Shown one piece after another: positions 43,245 to 53,569 of a stretch of DNA of 64,000 nucleotides. Numbering within the stretch: the stretch's first letter is position 1; each line of letters starts with the position of its first letter. Source of the stretch: VBAU01 sp036005185 (GTDB lineage: Bacteria > Bacteroidota > Bacteroidia > Chitinophagales > Chitinophagaceae); contig DASYQS010000024.1 in NCBI GenBank assembly GCA_036005185.1, positions 143,329-207,328 of the forward strand. Direction: 5' to 3'. Made by a program: the position numbers and the translations under genes. The notes beneath the pieces are model-generated. The model saw only the letters and a list, made by a program, of their open reading frames with translations. It had not been told where the DNA came from and did not search any database.

Positions 43245-44330
43245 TTAGCTATTCATAATTTTATTCTGATGATTGATGCTCTCCATATGCATGGCATCAA
43301 AATATTTTGTGATGAACTCTTTGCTTAAACCCAAGGTTTCGCCTTTTTGAAATGCTCTCTGCAAAATCTCATTCCAGCGATTGGTTTGCAGAATGGTGAT
43401 ATTATTATTCTTTTTGTATTCACCGATCTTTTCCGCAATCTTCATGCGCTGTCCAAGTATTTGCATCAGTTCATCATCGAGGTGATTGATCTGCTGTCTT
43501 AATTTCTCAAGAGCTGCATGATACTCCTCTGAATTCACATCTTCCTTACGCCAGATGATTGAATCAAGCAGTTCAGCGAGTTTCTCCGGTGTTACTTGTT
43601 GCTTGGCATCGCTCCATGCATTATCGGGATCCATGTGCGCTTCGATCATTAATCCATCATAATCCAGGTCGATTGCCTTTTGTGCTACCTCATGCAAAAT
43701 ATCACGACGACCGCAAATGTGCGAAGGATCATTAATGAACAAAAGCTCTGGATAACGCCGTTTCATTTCAATGGCCAAATGCCACATTGGAGCGTTGCGA
43801 TATTCTGTATTTCCGTAAGAAGAAAACCCACGGTGTATCAAACCAATTTGTTTAATTCCGGCTTTAGCAACTCTTTCCACTGCACCTGTCCATAGTTCAA
43901 GGTCAGGATTAATAGGGTTTTTGATCAATACGGGTACCTCAGCGCTTCGTAACGCATCGGCCACCTCCTGCACGCTAAAGGGGTTCACTGTCGTTCTGGC
44001 GCCAATCCATAGCACATCCACTTCAAAGCTTAAAGCATCATCAACTTGTTTGCCAGTAGCCACCTCCACCATAGTGGGCAAGCCAGTAAGCTTTTTTGCC
44101 CGCAATAGCCAAGGCAATCCCTTTACGCCAATTCCTTCAAAGGTTCCTGGTCTTGTACGTGGTTTCCAAATACCGGCCCTTACCATATCCACTTTGCCGG
44201 TAGCTGCTATGCGTTGCACTGTTTCCACTACCTGCTCTTCAGTTTCGGCACTACAGGGGCCGCTAATGATCAATGGACGCTTACTCCATTTCTGTTGCAC
44301 AATTTCTTTCATTGTTTGTGTTGCTTGCAT
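43245..44330 (-). CDS. Bifunctional DAHP synthase (type I beta) / chorismate mutase (type II)
   Basis: 361 residues from ATG 44330 (MQATQTMKEIVQQKW); a longer frame to a TTG at 44480 is less likely. The N-terminal 270 residues form the DAHP synthase: RPLIISGPCSAETEEQ, DMVRAGIWKPRTRPGTFEGIG, DVLWIGARTTVNPF, PVLIKNPINPDLELW, IHRGFS and DPSHICGRRD. The C-terminal 90 residues (LEKLRQQINHLDDELMQILGQRMKIAEKIGEYK) are an AroQ chorismate mutase. It thus catalyses the first aromatic step and the branch to prephenate, and the mutase domain may give feedback control. First gene of the aro operon. Confidence 0.95.
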   Translation of the reverse strand: MQATQTMKEIVQQKWSKRPLIISGPCSAETEEQVVETVQRIAATGKVDMVRAGIWKPRTRPGTFEGIGVKGLPWLLRAKKLTGLPTMVEVATGKQVDDALSFEVDVLWIGARTTVNPFSVQEVADALRSAEVPVLIKNPINPDLELWTGAVERVAKAGIKQIGLIHRGFSSYGNTEYRNAPMWHLAIEMKRRYPELLFINDPSHICGRRDILHEVAQKAIDLDYDGLMIEAHMDPDNAWSDAKQQVTPEKLAELLDSIIWRKEDVNSEEYHAALEKLRQQINHLDDELMQILGQRMKIAEKIGEYKKNNNITILQTNRWNEILQRAFQKGETLGLSKEFITKYFDAMHMESINHQNKIMNS

Positions 44331-44550
44331 GTTGCGAAGATAAGCCCATTGGGGTAAAGAGGAAGAATACAAAAGCGCTTTTTTTGAGAGAATATCATGT
44401 ACCAGCTGCAGTAATTCCCTGTCAGTAGACAAATATTCAACCTCTGTCACATTCTTCGGCGGTAAAATTATACAGACCAAGATATCAGATTCTTTGGGGG
44501 GATGATTTGAGTAAATATGACCTTTGTTTAGTTAACAGCTTAAAATAAAA

Positions 44551-44572
44551 GTCCCTTGTAGAAACAAGGGAC
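44551..44572 (-). terminator. Terminator of the receptor gene 44605-47073
   Basis: Perfect 9-bp stem (GTCCCTTGT / ACAAGGGAC), 4-base loop, T-rich run on the minus strand. It isolates the aro operon from the receptor gene upstream. Confidence 0.85.
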
Positions 44573-44604
44573 GGAATTCACATGAGAAAAATTAAAAAGT
44601 TTAT

Positions 44605-47073
44605 TTAGTTGGCACTCCCCACCCTATTTTGCTCATCTTGTGTAGCGCTGTTTCTCCGACGAGGGGGAGGATTTTGTTGATTATTTTTTCCAAATCGATA
44701 GGTAAAGGTTGCAGTTACCTGACGTGCATCAAATTTGTTGCGGATCTTTGCATAAATATTTCCATATTCTATTACGCCTCTGTATTGTTGCCAGGCAAAA
44801 GGATCGCGAATATTTAAACGAATCGTTGCTTTATTCTTTAAAATGTTTTTCTGTCCGCCCAAGCTCATCTGGTATATCGGTTCACTAATCGTTAACTGGT
44901 CAAGTCCCTTTGCACGATAAAAACCGCTCAACTCTAAACTAAAACCTTGTTTTATGGTAAACGTGTTGCTAAAATTGGCATTAAATGAAGTATAGGCTTT
45001 GTCAAGCGGAGCACCGTTGTAAATACCTTTGTAATGATTACGATAAACATTAGTAAAGAGATTCGTGTTCCACCATTTGGCTATAGGTATGGGCGCCGTG
45101 ATGGAGATCCCCATGTTGGTGAACTTCGCAACATTGTCGGCGGTAAAGTAAACAATCTTTGTTTGAGAATTTTGTTTGAAAATCTGTGAAATAACATCTG
45201 TCGTATTGTTGTAGTTCAATGTAGTAATAAGTTTTCCTTTATAGGAATGAGATAATTCAATGTTATGTGTAAACTGTGGCAGCAGATAAGGATTACCTTG
45301 ACGATAAGAAAGTGAATCTAGAAAATAAGTAAAAGGATTCAGATCCTGGTAATTAGGTCTTGTTATCCTGCGGCTATAAGAAACAGTAATCGAGTTTTTC
45401 GGATTTATTGCATAACTAATAAATGCGCTGGGGAAAAGGTTGGTAAAATCTCTTTTAAAAGTTGAATCGTTAGTAACCTGAAAACCCTTTGCAATCGTAT
45501 TCTCTATTCTCAACCCTCCTTGTAAACTCCATTTCTTTATTTGCTTATTTATATTAACGTATGCCGCATTGATATTTTCATCATAAATAAAATGATTCGA
45601 TCTCGCATCAGGGATCCATTTATCAGAAGAAAGTCTTTGATAATCCACTATATTATCATTTTTCACATAGCTCGATTTGATACCAGCCTCAAATCTCCCT
45701 CCCTTTTTAAAAGGATGAGTATAATCTGATTTGATCGAATAAATATTTATATCAGATGGTAAATGACCTTTTAAGAACAATGGATTGAAGGTTTGCTGGC
45801 CAGCAGCGTTATAGAATTCTGTTGTAAGAAGCATATTGGAAGTATTCCTGTAGCCTATGTAATCGAGATCAACCGTCAGCTCGCGGCCAGTCGTATCAAA
45901 CAAATGCCTGTAATTAAAATTGCTGCTGAAATTGTTAAAATGTATTCTGTTTTCAGTCAGGGAAACCAAGTTTGAGGTTGGCTGATGGTTTGCATCGGAA
46001 AGAGTATTGATAGTGACAGGCGTTGGATGACCATGGAAGGTGAAACCACTTACCACAACACCATATGTATTTTTCTTATCGGCAAAAAAATCTACTCCTA
46101 GTTTTAAAGTATGATTCTGATTGCCAAACTTAAATCTTGTATCTATATCCGAGTAACCGGATATATTGCCATAATCATCGAAGAATTTTCTAGTAATTGC
46201 TAAATTTCCTCGACCGCTAAAAAAGTTCGGATTGTAATTCCCAAAAAAATTGATCTTATTCTTGCGGTAATTAAAGTTTATGCTGTTCTGTGATTTGGGA
46301 ATTACATACAAGGCACCTTTTGGTTTGAAAAAACTTGTCGTGATGCCGGCTACAATTGACCCATTAAAACCATTTGCTCTCCCTTTTTTTGTTTTTATAT
46401 TGATAATGCCTGAGTTTCCTGATGCATCATATTTGGCTGATGGGTTTGTCATGATCTCAATTTGATCCAATGCAGACGCCGGCATGTTTTTAAGTAGGCT
46501 AGCTAGGTCGGCTGAAGACAAGTAGGTTGGTTTTCCATCAATCATAACAATAACACCTGCCTTTCCCCGCAAGCTTATATTTCCATCATTGTCCACCGTA
46601 ATGCCAGGTGATTTTTCCAGTATTTCCAACGCAGTTGCTCCGGCGCTGGTAGGCGATGACTCCACATTCACAATTGTTTTATCAATTTTAGTTTCGATAA
46701 AAGGTTTTTTAGCAGTCACCGTTACATTGGTCAAACCTTTTGCCTGTTCATTCATCACCAGGGCGGGAACTATCACTTTATTATTCAACGAAGAAATTTC
46801 AAATGGAGTGCTTACTGTCTTCCTGTATCCTATATTGGTTGCTGAAACAAAATATTTTCCATCGGCAATATTTACAAATTCATATTCACCGTTTTTATTG
46901 GTAGGAGCAAACTTTACCAACGATGAATCTTTAAGCTTAAAAAGAGAAACTGTAGCAGAATGAATACCTTTTGAAGAAGCATCCTTAATGATTCCTGAAA
47001 TTTTCCCTTCTTGTGCTTTTGAAATGAATGAAAAGAGAATTGCTATACTTAGGAAAGTAAATATCTTTTTCAT
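44605..47073 (-). CDS. Outer-membrane receptor, CarboxypepD_reg-like + plug + beta-barrel
   Basis: 822 residues. Signal peptide (1-20), a carboxypeptidase-regulatory-like beta sandwich (about 22-105: GKISGIIKDASSKGIHSATVSLFKLKD), a plug (about 125-215: IVNVESSPTSAGATALEILEKSPGITVDNDGNISLRGKAGVIVMIDG) and the 'OMP_b-brl_3' barrel that ends with NNQQNPPPRRR-type basic tail and a short polar end. It is the TonB-receptor-like form without a clear ligand. A paralogue with the same architecture lies at 61051-63486. Ligand unknown. Confidence 0.9.
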   Translation of the reverse strand: MKKIFTFLSIAILFSFISKAQEGKISGIIKDASSKGIHSATVSLFKLKDSSLVKFAPTNKNGEYEFVNIADGKYFVSATNIGYRKTVSTPFEISSLNNKVIVPALVMNEQAKGLTNVTVTAKKPFIETKIDKTIVNVESSPTSAGATALEILEKSPGITVDNDGNISLRGKAGVIVMIDGKPTYLSSADLASLLKNMPASALDQIEIMTNPSAKYDASGNSGIINIKTKKGRANGFNGSIVAGITTSFFKPKGALYVIPKSQNSINFNYRKNKINFFGNYNPNFFSGRGNLAITRKFFDDYGNISGYSDIDTRFKFGNQNHTLKLGVDFFADKKNTYGVVVSGFTFHGHPTPVTINTLSDANHQPTSNLVSLTENRIHFNNFSSNFNYRHLFDTTGRELTVDLDYIGYRNTSNMLLTTEFYNAAGQQTFNPLFLKGHLPSDINIYSIKSDYTHPFKKGGRFEAGIKSSYVKNDNIVDYQRLSSDKWIPDARSNHFIYDENINAAYVNINKQIKKWSLQGGLRIENTIAKGFQVTNDSTFKRDFTNLFPSAFISYAINPKNSITVSYSRRITRPNYQDLNPFTYFLDSLSYRQGNPYLLPQFTHNIELSHSYKGKLITTLNYNNTTDVISQIFKQNSQTKIVYFTADNVAKFTNMGISITAPIPIAKWWNTNLFTNVYRNHYKGIYNGAPLDKAYTSFNANFSNTFTIKQGFSLELSGFYRAKGLDQLTISEPIYQMSLGGQKNILKNKATIRLNIRDPFAWQQYRGVIEYGNIYAKIRNKFDARQVTATFTYRFGKNNQQNPPPRRRNSATQDEQNRVGSAN

Positions 47074-47268
47074 GCCGTTGGTTTGCTATACTTTAATAAT
47101 GTAAAGATGTTGAGCAGGTTGCAGTTTAGTGACTGAAATATGACAAGCTTCCTAGTTTTTGTGTTGAAGGGTAATTAGTGGTTATCAATACACAAGCGGT
47201 TTAAATCCGGTTTGAGTATGAAGAAAAAGATTATTAAGATTCAACTGATGGATTCAGACAAAATAGAA

Positions 47269-48141
47269 TTAATTTCTGTTCTTCTGGAAAGCTAAATATT
47301 CTTGCTTTAAGTTTTGATAAACATTTGCGAGTTTACTGATCTGATCATTATAGTTATGCAAGTTTTCTTCGCCTTCAAATGCTTTTTTAGCCGCAGCACT
47401 TAAAGTTTTCAATCCATTTGTCCATTTAGCCCACGACGGTAGTTTTGATAATTGGTTATTATATAGAGCATCGAGCTTGCTGCCCATATAATAAAGAGTT
47501 CGATTTTCTTCCATCAAACTTTTATTTTCTTTGCTTACAACATAAATAGCAAAAGGCGCAATCATGTCACTGCTAAATTCATCATTGAGCGTATGCCTTT
47601 CACCAAACCAAGCCCTTGCTTTTAACCATTGATCAAAGCCAATAATGTTCATAGTTGGATCAGCGGGCACCCATTCTTTTGTTTTTTCATCAAATATTTC
47701 TACCCAACGGTGATCATTATGTTGCTTTCCAAAAACCGACATTCTGTTACCACTTTCTTTTACTTTTTGAATCGCAGTTTGTCCACGCTCCTCGCTAAAT
47801 TTATGTATGTTGATCTCAGCGATAGGTCTGTAAGTAAGATTTAATTCTTTCAACAAGGCCATATATACAGTAGCCAATTCAAAGCAATTACCGCCTTTTC
47901 TTACAATGATTTCTTTTACAGTACGCTTTTTATAATCAGTGGCTTTCCATTCAAAATGATTACTTAGCCAGCCCAACAATATTTTTGCTTTTTCATAATT
48001 ATCATTTATTCCTGAGACAATAGTTTCAGCAAAGATTTTGGTATTCAAAACTGCTGTATCGTTGGTGAGGGGAATAGTATTTTGCTGAGCAGAAGCTCGG
48101 GTAATTACAAAATAAAACAGCAAAAGGAAAAATGCTTTCAT
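47269..48141 (-). CDS. Exported transglutaminase-like protein
   Basis: 290 residues from ATG 48141, which opens a signal peptide (MKAFFLLLFYFVITRASAQ); frames going further upstream overlap the divergent cydA region and lack support. The core has the transglutaminase-type triad context: Cys in GGNCFELATVYMALLKEL, His in NDHRWVEIFDEKTKEWVPADPT with the Asp after it. It is probably a protease or protein-modifying enzyme in the periplasm. Divergent from cydAB. Confidence 0.85.
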   Translation of the reverse strand: MKAFFLLLFYFVITRASAQQNTIPLTNDTAVLNTKIFAETIVSGINDNYEKAKILLGWLSNHFEWKATDYKKRTVKEIIVRKGGNCFELATVYMALLKELNLTYRPIAEINIHKFSEERGQTAIQKVKESGNRMSVFGKQHNDHRWVEIFDEKTKEWVPADPTMNIIGFDQWLKARAWFGERHTLNDEFSSDMIAPFAIYVVSKENKSLMEENRTLYYMGSKLDALYNNQLSKLPSWAKWTNGLKTLSAAAKKAFEGEENLHNYNDQISKLANVYQNLKQEYLAFQKNRN

Positions 48142-48330
48142 GGCTTTAACTACAAACTTAAAATACAAAGTTTCGCTGAAATTGAATGCAAGCAATTGAT
48201 GAATGGTTATATTAAATCGGTCTCCAAACTGTTTTTTTAAATTTTGTGGTGATGCAGACCATATGGCGTTTCTTTGCAGTGCAATTTTTAAACCTTTTTC
48301 TTTTGCCCGCGTAACCAAAATCTTTTCTTC

Positions 48331-49650
48331 ATGGATGATCTCATAGCGGCACGACTTCAAATGGCAGTTTCTCTCGGTTTCCATATTGTGTTTGCATGTA
48401 TTGGTATGACGATGCCTGTACTAATGGCATTTAGCGAATGGCGCTGGCTCAAAACAGGTAAACAAGTATATCTTGATATTACCAAAGCATGGAGTAAAGG
48501 TGTTGCCATATTTTTTGCAGTAGGTGCGGTTTCAGGAACCGTTTTGTCTTTCGAGCTCGGCTTGCTGTGGCCCGAATTTATGAAACATGCTGGCGCTATT
48601 ATCGGCATGCCCTTTTCATGGGAAGGAACAGCATTTTTTATTGAGGCAATCGCGCTGGGAGTTTTCCTGTATGGATGGAACAGGTTAAATAAATGGGTGC
48701 ATTGGTTATCGGGAGTTTTGGTGAGCATATCAGGTATTTTATCCGGCATTTTTGTAGTATCGGCCAACGCTTGGATGAATAGCCCCGCAGGCTTTGACTG
48801 GATAAATGGGAAAGCTGCTAATATCGATCCTGTAAAAGCCATGTTCAACGACGCATGGTTATCCCAAGCGATTCACATGGTGCTGGCTGCTTTTGTTTCA
48901 ACTGCTTTTGCCGTAGCAGGTGTGCATGCTTTTTTATTATTGAAAAATCGAAACAGATTATTTCATCAGCAGGCAGTAAGGGCGGCGTTGATATTTGGTT
49001 CAGTAGCGGCTTTATTACAACCTATAAGCGGTGATTTTTCTGCAAAAGATGTGGCGAAACGACAACCTGCAAAACTTGCTGCGCTGGAAGCCTTGTATAA
49101 AACAAGCAAGCCTGCAGATCTTGTGATCGGTGGTTTGCCGAATGATAGTGAGCAAAGAGTGAATTATGCAATACATATTCCGAAAGGATTAAGTTTTTTG
49201 GCAAAAGGCGATTTGAATGCAGAGGTACAAGGATTAGATAAAATACCGAAAGAAGATTGGCCTCCTGTGATGATCACTCATATTTCATTTCAACTGATGG
49301 TAATGATTGGTTTCTTTCTTGCCTTTGTTTCATTATTATACATGGTGTTTACTATTAAATGGCGACATGTGTTGATGAAGAAATGGTGGTTAACTGTTAT
49401 TGCATTTACAACACCTTTAGGCTTTATTGCAGTAGAGGCAGGATGGACAGTTACTGAAACAGGCAGACAGCCCTGGATCATTTATGGCATCATGCGAACA
49501 AAAGATGCAGTATCTTCAATGCCTGGGCTTCGATATTCATTTTTTGTAGTTACAATCGTGTACCTGTTATTATCGCTTATTATTATTTGGCTGATGCGCA
49601 GGCAGATCAATACTATTGATGAATTTTACCCCACTGCCAAAACGGTGTAA
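48331..49650 (+). CDS. cydA: Cytochrome bd-type ubiquinol oxidase subunit I
   Basis: 439 residues, nine or so membrane segments. Reduces O2 to water with quinol electrons in the inner membrane. Marks: ARLQMAVSLGFHIVFACIGM (haem b595 His), FSWEGTAFFIEAIALGVFLYGW, QAIHMVLAAFVSTAFAVAGVHAF (b558 His), HISFQLMVMIGFF (b558 Met) and GRQPWIIYGIMRTKDAVS. The Q-loop is short, as in the CioA/short-loop subgroup. No cydX/cydDC genes are near. Confidence 0.96.
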   Translation: MDDLIAARLQMAVSLGFHIVFACIGMTMPVLMAFSEWRWLKTGKQVYLDITKAWSKGVAIFFAVGAVSGTVLSFELGLLWPEFMKHAGAIIGMPFSWEGTAFFIEAIALGVFLYGWNRLNKWVHWLSGVLVSISGILSGIFVVSANAWMNSPAGFDWINGKAANIDPVKAMFNDAWLSQAIHMVLAAFVSTAFAVAGVHAFLLLKNRNRLFHQQAVRAALIFGSVAALLQPISGDFSAKDVAKRQPAKLAALEALYKTSKPADLVIGGLPNDSEQRVNYAIHIPKGLSFLAKGDLNAEVQGLDKIPKEDWPPVMITHISFQLMVMIGFFLAFVSLLYMVFTIKWRHVLMKKWWLTVIAFTTPLGFIAVEAGWTVTETGRQPWIIYGIMRTKDAVSSMPGLRYSFFVVTIVYLLLSLIIIWLMRRQINTIDEFYPTAKTV

Positions 49651-50652
49651 ATGCTCATACTTATTATCATTATACTCGGTGTTTCATTTATTCTTTATAC
49701 GCTGCTGGGTGGTGCTGATTTTGGCGCAGGCATTGTTGAAACATTCGCTGGTAAAAGAGAAGAGCGAACAATATCAAAAGCGATGGCCCCCGTGTGGGAA
49801 GCCAATCATGTTTGGCTAATACTTGCGGTAGTTATTTTGTTTACTGGTTTTCCTTCTGTGTATGCATCATTATCGTGGGTATTGCATATTCCATTAATGA
49901 TGGTATTGCTTGGTATCATTATGCGAGGCACGGCATTTACCTTTAGACATTATGATGTGCACCAGGGCCGTTCTCATCAGTATTATAGTTTTTTATTCCG
50001 TGTGTCAAGTTTTATTACACCTGTCTTTCTTGGAATGATATTGGGCGCCATGATACTTGGACGAATTAGTCTCGATCGTTCCGAAGGGTTTTATAATTTA
50101 TTCATCGCTCCCTGGCTCAATTGGTTTTGCTTTACCATGGGTGTATTCACAAGCTGCTTGTTTGCTTACCTCGCTTCTGTTTTTTTAGTGGGTGAAACTA
50201 ATATCGAAAGGGAACGGATGAAGTATGCAAAATTTTCCAAGCTCTCCATGATCTTTACTATGATACTCGGCCTTCTTGTATTTATCATGGCGGAAGCAGG
50301 AGGCCATTCTTTAACAAGAACTTTTTTGCACACAACCCCAAGTATCATTATGTTGGTCATTGCTGCCTTGCTTTGTCCCTTGATTTGGCATTTTCTCAAT
50401 AAAGAAAAAAACAAAACCATTTATCTCCGCGTTGGCACAGGCATCCAGGTTAGCGCCATATTGATGGGTTGGTTTTATATTCAGTTCCCGGTATTGATAG
50501 AAGTAAAAAATGCCGGAGAGCTCACATTTTACAACACACAAGCACCTGCAGCAACGCTAGAGCAGCTGCTCATTGCATTGGTCATCGGTTTGCTATTGGT
50601 GATACCTGGTTTTGTGTTTTTATTTAGGGTATTTAAAATAAAGACCAAGTAA
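49651..50652 (+). CDS. cydB: Cytochrome bd-type ubiquinol oxidase subunit II
   Basis: 333 residues. The ATG follows the cydA stop directly, so the two are translationally coupled. N-terminus MLILIIIILGVSFILYTLLGGADFGAGI matches CydB, and PVWEANHVWLILAVVILFTGFPSVYA is the family hallmark. About eight membrane helices. It completes the oxidase with subunit I. Confidence 0.95.
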   Translation: MLILIIIILGVSFILYTLLGGADFGAGIVETFAGKREERTISKAMAPVWEANHVWLILAVVILFTGFPSVYASLSWVLHIPLMMVLLGIIMRGTAFTFRHYDVHQGRSHQYYSFLFRVSSFITPVFLGMILGAMILGRISLDRSEGFYNLFIAPWLNWFCFTMGVFTSCLFAYLASVFLVGETNIERERMKYAKFSKLSMIFTMILGLLVFIMAEAGGHSLTRTFLHTTPSIIMLVIAALLCPLIWHFLNKEKNKTIYLRVGTGIQVSAILMGWFYIQFPVLIEVKNAGELTFYNTQAPAATLEQLLIALVIGLLLVIPGFVFLFRVFKIKTK

Positions 50653-50923
50653 TATTTTAAAGTTTATTTGCCCGGTTGCAGTACAATTGGCGTGTCAACT
50701 AAAAGAAGATTGAAGTTTTTACGATGGTTTCATATCGTGCATATACGACACAAGCTGGGACAAATCGTAAGTAAAGAATCTGGATTTTCTTTTTAAACCC
50801 AAATGAAAATCATAACTCTAAATTCCCGTTGAAGTTTTACTATTTTTATCGGACAGAGGCGATTGGTTAGTGAAAACCGTTGCTTCTGTTTATTTTTTAA
50901 TCTGTTTACAAAATTCAAACCCT

Positions 50924-52237
50924 ATGAAGCGCAAATCAAGCATTGCTTTTCTTTACACCATGATTGCAACGTTGCTTTTCTTCAGTTGCAAAAAAAATTC
51001 AGACACTGTAACTACCGGTCAATTAAAGGGCATTGTAAAAGATGCAACAACTTCGTCTCCGTTGGAAAATGTAAGCGTTGTTGTTTTTAATGCAGATAAC
51101 AATTCTCCAATCGGGCAAACGCTAAAGACCAATGCCAGTGGTGAATTTTCAACTGACCTCACTCCGGGCAATTATTTTGTGAAACTATCCAGACAAGGTT
51201 ATTATCCGGTTCCTCCTCCATCATTAGATGCTGTACCATTCTCCATCAGTGTAGGTCAGCCAACTCAAAATGATGGGGAAATGTTTCCGTTTTCAACCAG
51301 TAATGCAGGTTGGATAATTGGGAAAGTTACAAGCAACGGTACTCCGGTGCAAGGAGCTTTAGTTGTTGCCTCTGATGGTCAGAACAAGATCGCTTTTTCA
51401 ACTAGCAGTGACCAAAATGGTGATTATTCAATTTTCAATGTGCCCGCTGGTTCATTTAATGTGCAGGCTTATCTTGCTTCTTATAACTCAACCAGTGTTG
51501 CGGCATCTATTACAAGCGGGATTGCTACTACCGAAATTAATATTGATCTGCAAAAAAACGCGAATGCAACGCTTACCGGAAACGTTCGCAACCTTGCCAT
51601 CGACAATAAGGATGTTGACATTACCCTGATACACCCTATAACAAAAGAAACGATCCCCGGCTTAACTACTTCAACTACTAATCTTGCGTATTCATTAACC
51701 AACATTCCTAATGGAATTTTTATCGCAAGGGCTACTTATAAAAATGATATGCGGGTAATGGACCCCGACAGGATCGCAAAGTTTGGTGAACCAGTAGTAA
51801 CAGTTTCCGGAGGCTCATCTTCTCCGTCAACATTAACCTTTGATATAACAGGGCCTGTTACATTAAATGCACCAACCAATTCTTTAGCCACAACAGTTCC
51901 TGTTGCCGCTTCCACAAGACCAAGTTTTCAATGGACGGCATATCCAAGTACATCGGATTATGTAATAGAGGTAATGGATGCTTCTACAGGACAAGTGGTG
52001 TGGGGAGGCTTTGATAAATCAGGACCGTTGCCCGTAAAGAAAATAATCATACCAAGCAACCAAACGTCTATAACATATAATTCCAACTCAACAGCAACTA
52101 TCAGTGATCTGGTACCAGGCAAAATATACCGGTGGAGAGTTTACGCGAGTAAAAACGATGTGACCTCATCAACAGGCTGGACACTTATATCGACCAGCGA
52201 AGATCAAGTTGGACTAATCAAAATTATTAGTCCGTAA
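50924..52237 (+). CDS. Lipoprotein with carboxypeptidase-regulatory-like repeats
   Basis: 437 residues from ATG 50924 (MKRKSSIAFLYTMIATLLFFSCKK), a lipobox ending in SC; upstream in-frame codons lack a signal shape. Two or three CarboxypepD_reg-like domains follow (LKGIVKDATTSSPLENVSVVVF, GKVTSNGTPVQGALVV, LTGNVRNLAIDNKDV), and the last 120 residues look Fn3-like (PSFQWTAYPSTSDYVIEVMD, YRWRVYASK). Surface-anchored; ligand unknown. Confidence 0.85.
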   Translation: MKRKSSIAFLYTMIATLLFFSCKKNSDTVTTGQLKGIVKDATTSSPLENVSVVVFNADNNSPIGQTLKTNASGEFSTDLTPGNYFVKLSRQGYYPVPPPSLDAVPFSISVGQPTQNDGEMFPFSTSNAGWIIGKVTSNGTPVQGALVVASDGQNKIAFSTSSDQNGDYSIFNVPAGSFNVQAYLASYNSTSVAASITSGIATTEINIDLQKNANATLTGNVRNLAIDNKDVDITLIHPITKETIPGLTTSTTNLAYSLTNIPNGIFIARATYKNDMRVMDPDRIAKFGEPVVTVSGGSSSPSTLTFDITGPVTLNAPTNSLATTVPVAASTRPSFQWTAYPSTSDYVIEVMDASTGQVVWGGFDKSGPLPVKKIIIPSNQTSITYNSNSTATISDLVPGKIYRWRVYASKNDVTSSTGWTLISTSEDQVGLIKIISP

Positions 52238-52256
52238 TCCTGGTATAAAATCATAT

Positions 52257-52297
52257 AACGCCGGGTGAACATTTACATCAATAAAGAGCCCGGCGTT
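52257..52297 (+). terminator. Terminator after the lipoprotein gene
   Basis: Perfect 9-bp stem AACGCCGGG / CCCGGCGTT with a 23-base loop and following TTTTA, 20 bp after the stop. Confidence 0.75.
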
Positions 52298-52371
52298 TTA
52301 CTTTGCACATAAAACATACTGCTTAATGCCAGTATTTTCCAATTCACATTTTTACTTCTTTTGGCCGCTAT

Positions 52372-52875
52372 CTAGATATTAGGAGAAATCTGATAGAAGG
52401 GTTTACGAGGATTTTTTTGCATTCTTTCATCAATTTGTTCAGCCAGCCATTGAAAATACTCACCAAGAAATGGATCTGGTTGTTTCTCACGTATGTCAAG
52501 AAACATTTTTTTATATTTCTGCCAGGCCGTTGAAACAAATGAGCCAAGCGTTTTATCCACAAGATCGATATTGATTAATTTCTCCGCTACAAGAATACCG
52601 AGCGATTCCATTTGCTGTGCAAACTCAATATAAATAACCTGTTCGTTTGAGGGAAGCGCATCCATTTCTTTACGTGTGGACGGCATGTTATGGGAATTAA
52701 TAAAATGGATGAGCTCCGCAAATTCTCTGGTTTGAAAGCTGCGTAATGTTTCAAGAGTAAGTCTTTCTTTGCGGTCGCGTGCTGCTGCCTTAACTTCTGC
52801 AATACCAAATACAACAGCCACGATCAATGATAGAGTTAGTGCAACATTAGCTAGAATAGCAGTGATCTCAACCAT
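52372..52875 (-). CDS. Single-span membrane protein with a coiled cytosolic part
   Basis: 167 residues. One N-terminal membrane segment (ILANVALTLSLIVAVVFGIAEV) followed by charged helices (KAAARDRKERLTLETLRSFQTREFAELIHF, FAQQMESLGILVAEKLI). This is like the uncharacterised DUF4760-type family that occurs beside defence and stress genes in other bacteria. Function unknown; no neighbours with an obvious partner. Confidence 0.65.
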   Translation of the reverse strand: MVEITAILANVALTLSLIVAVVFGIAEVKAAARDRKERLTLETLRSFQTREFAELIHFINSHNMPSTRKEMDALPSNEQVIYIEFAQQMESLGILVAEKLINIDLVDKTLGSFVSTAWQKYKKMFLDIREKQPDPFLGEYFQWLAEQIDERMQKNPRKPFYQISPNI

Positions 52876-52950
52876 ACAGTTATGGATTGTGATTGTTTAT
52901 GTAAAGATAAACATAGTCAGATCAAACTGCTATTTATACAACACCAGTAT

Positions 52951-53247
52951 TTATTCGTCAGCATTTTCTTTGATCAGCGAACCATCTTCTTTATATTCTG
53001 CTTTCATGTATTTGTCATTGGATTTGAATTTAACCTTGTAAGTTTTTATATCGCCTTCATGTGCATCTTCCCACACTACGTCTGTTGCCGCGGAATACTT
53101 CGCATTAAAAGCATTTTTTACTGCATCCGGTACTTCGTTGGCTGATATCTCATTTTTTTTATCAACCCTGTCGCCTTTTTTGTCGTTGCAAGCCGGACCA
53201 AACATACAAGCCAGCGTTATAATTAATATGCCTGCGATTTTTTTCAT
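52951..53247 (-). CDS. PepSY-like small lipoprotein
   Basis: 98 residues. A lipobox-like GPAC-N follows the hydrophobic signal (IAGILIITLACMFGPAC), and the rest matches the PepSY-like fold: EVPDAVKNAFNAKYSAATDVVWEDAHEGDIKTYKVKFKSNDKYMKAEYKEDG. Small periplasmic proteins of this kind may bind or inhibit proteases; the target is not known. Confidence 0.85.
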   Translation of the reverse strand: MKKIAGILIITLACMFGPACNDKKGDRVDKKNEISANEVPDAVKNAFNAKYSAATDVVWEDAHEGDIKTYKVKFKSNDKYMKAEYKEDGSLIKENADE

Positions 53248-53569
53248 AAATCAAGTTTAACGGAATTAACACAAACACGGTGCCACATGGTGCATTGCAT
53301 TAGTCATGACTATGAAGTCAACGCTTTTTCCTTAGAAACCTTTTCGGCGCCTTCGAAGTTTTTTTGCCGAATGCAGTGAGAAATTTATCAAAATGATTTG
53401 ATTTTATTCGTTGGCAAGTCATTCTGCCGTATAATTTTATGTTTTGTAAATTTGAGATAGTCTATCAATGATTTAAAAAAGAGCTAGGTTTCTATTTCTA
53501 AAAATGAAAATAATGAGGCGGGGGCATTGATTGAGTTCCAAAACAATATCACGAGTAAACTAAAGTCCG
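53248..53569. other. 322-bp non-coding gap
   Basis: No open frame over 30 codons with a signal or domain. The sequence is AT-rich and should hold the divergent promoters of the PepSY and DoxX genes. I see no RNA gene or repeat. Confidence 0.5.

Noticed and set aside
44331..44480. TTG-initiated 50-residue leader on the DAHP synthase
   Set aside because: It lacks the compact N-terminus of homologues, and ATG 44330 gives the normal size.
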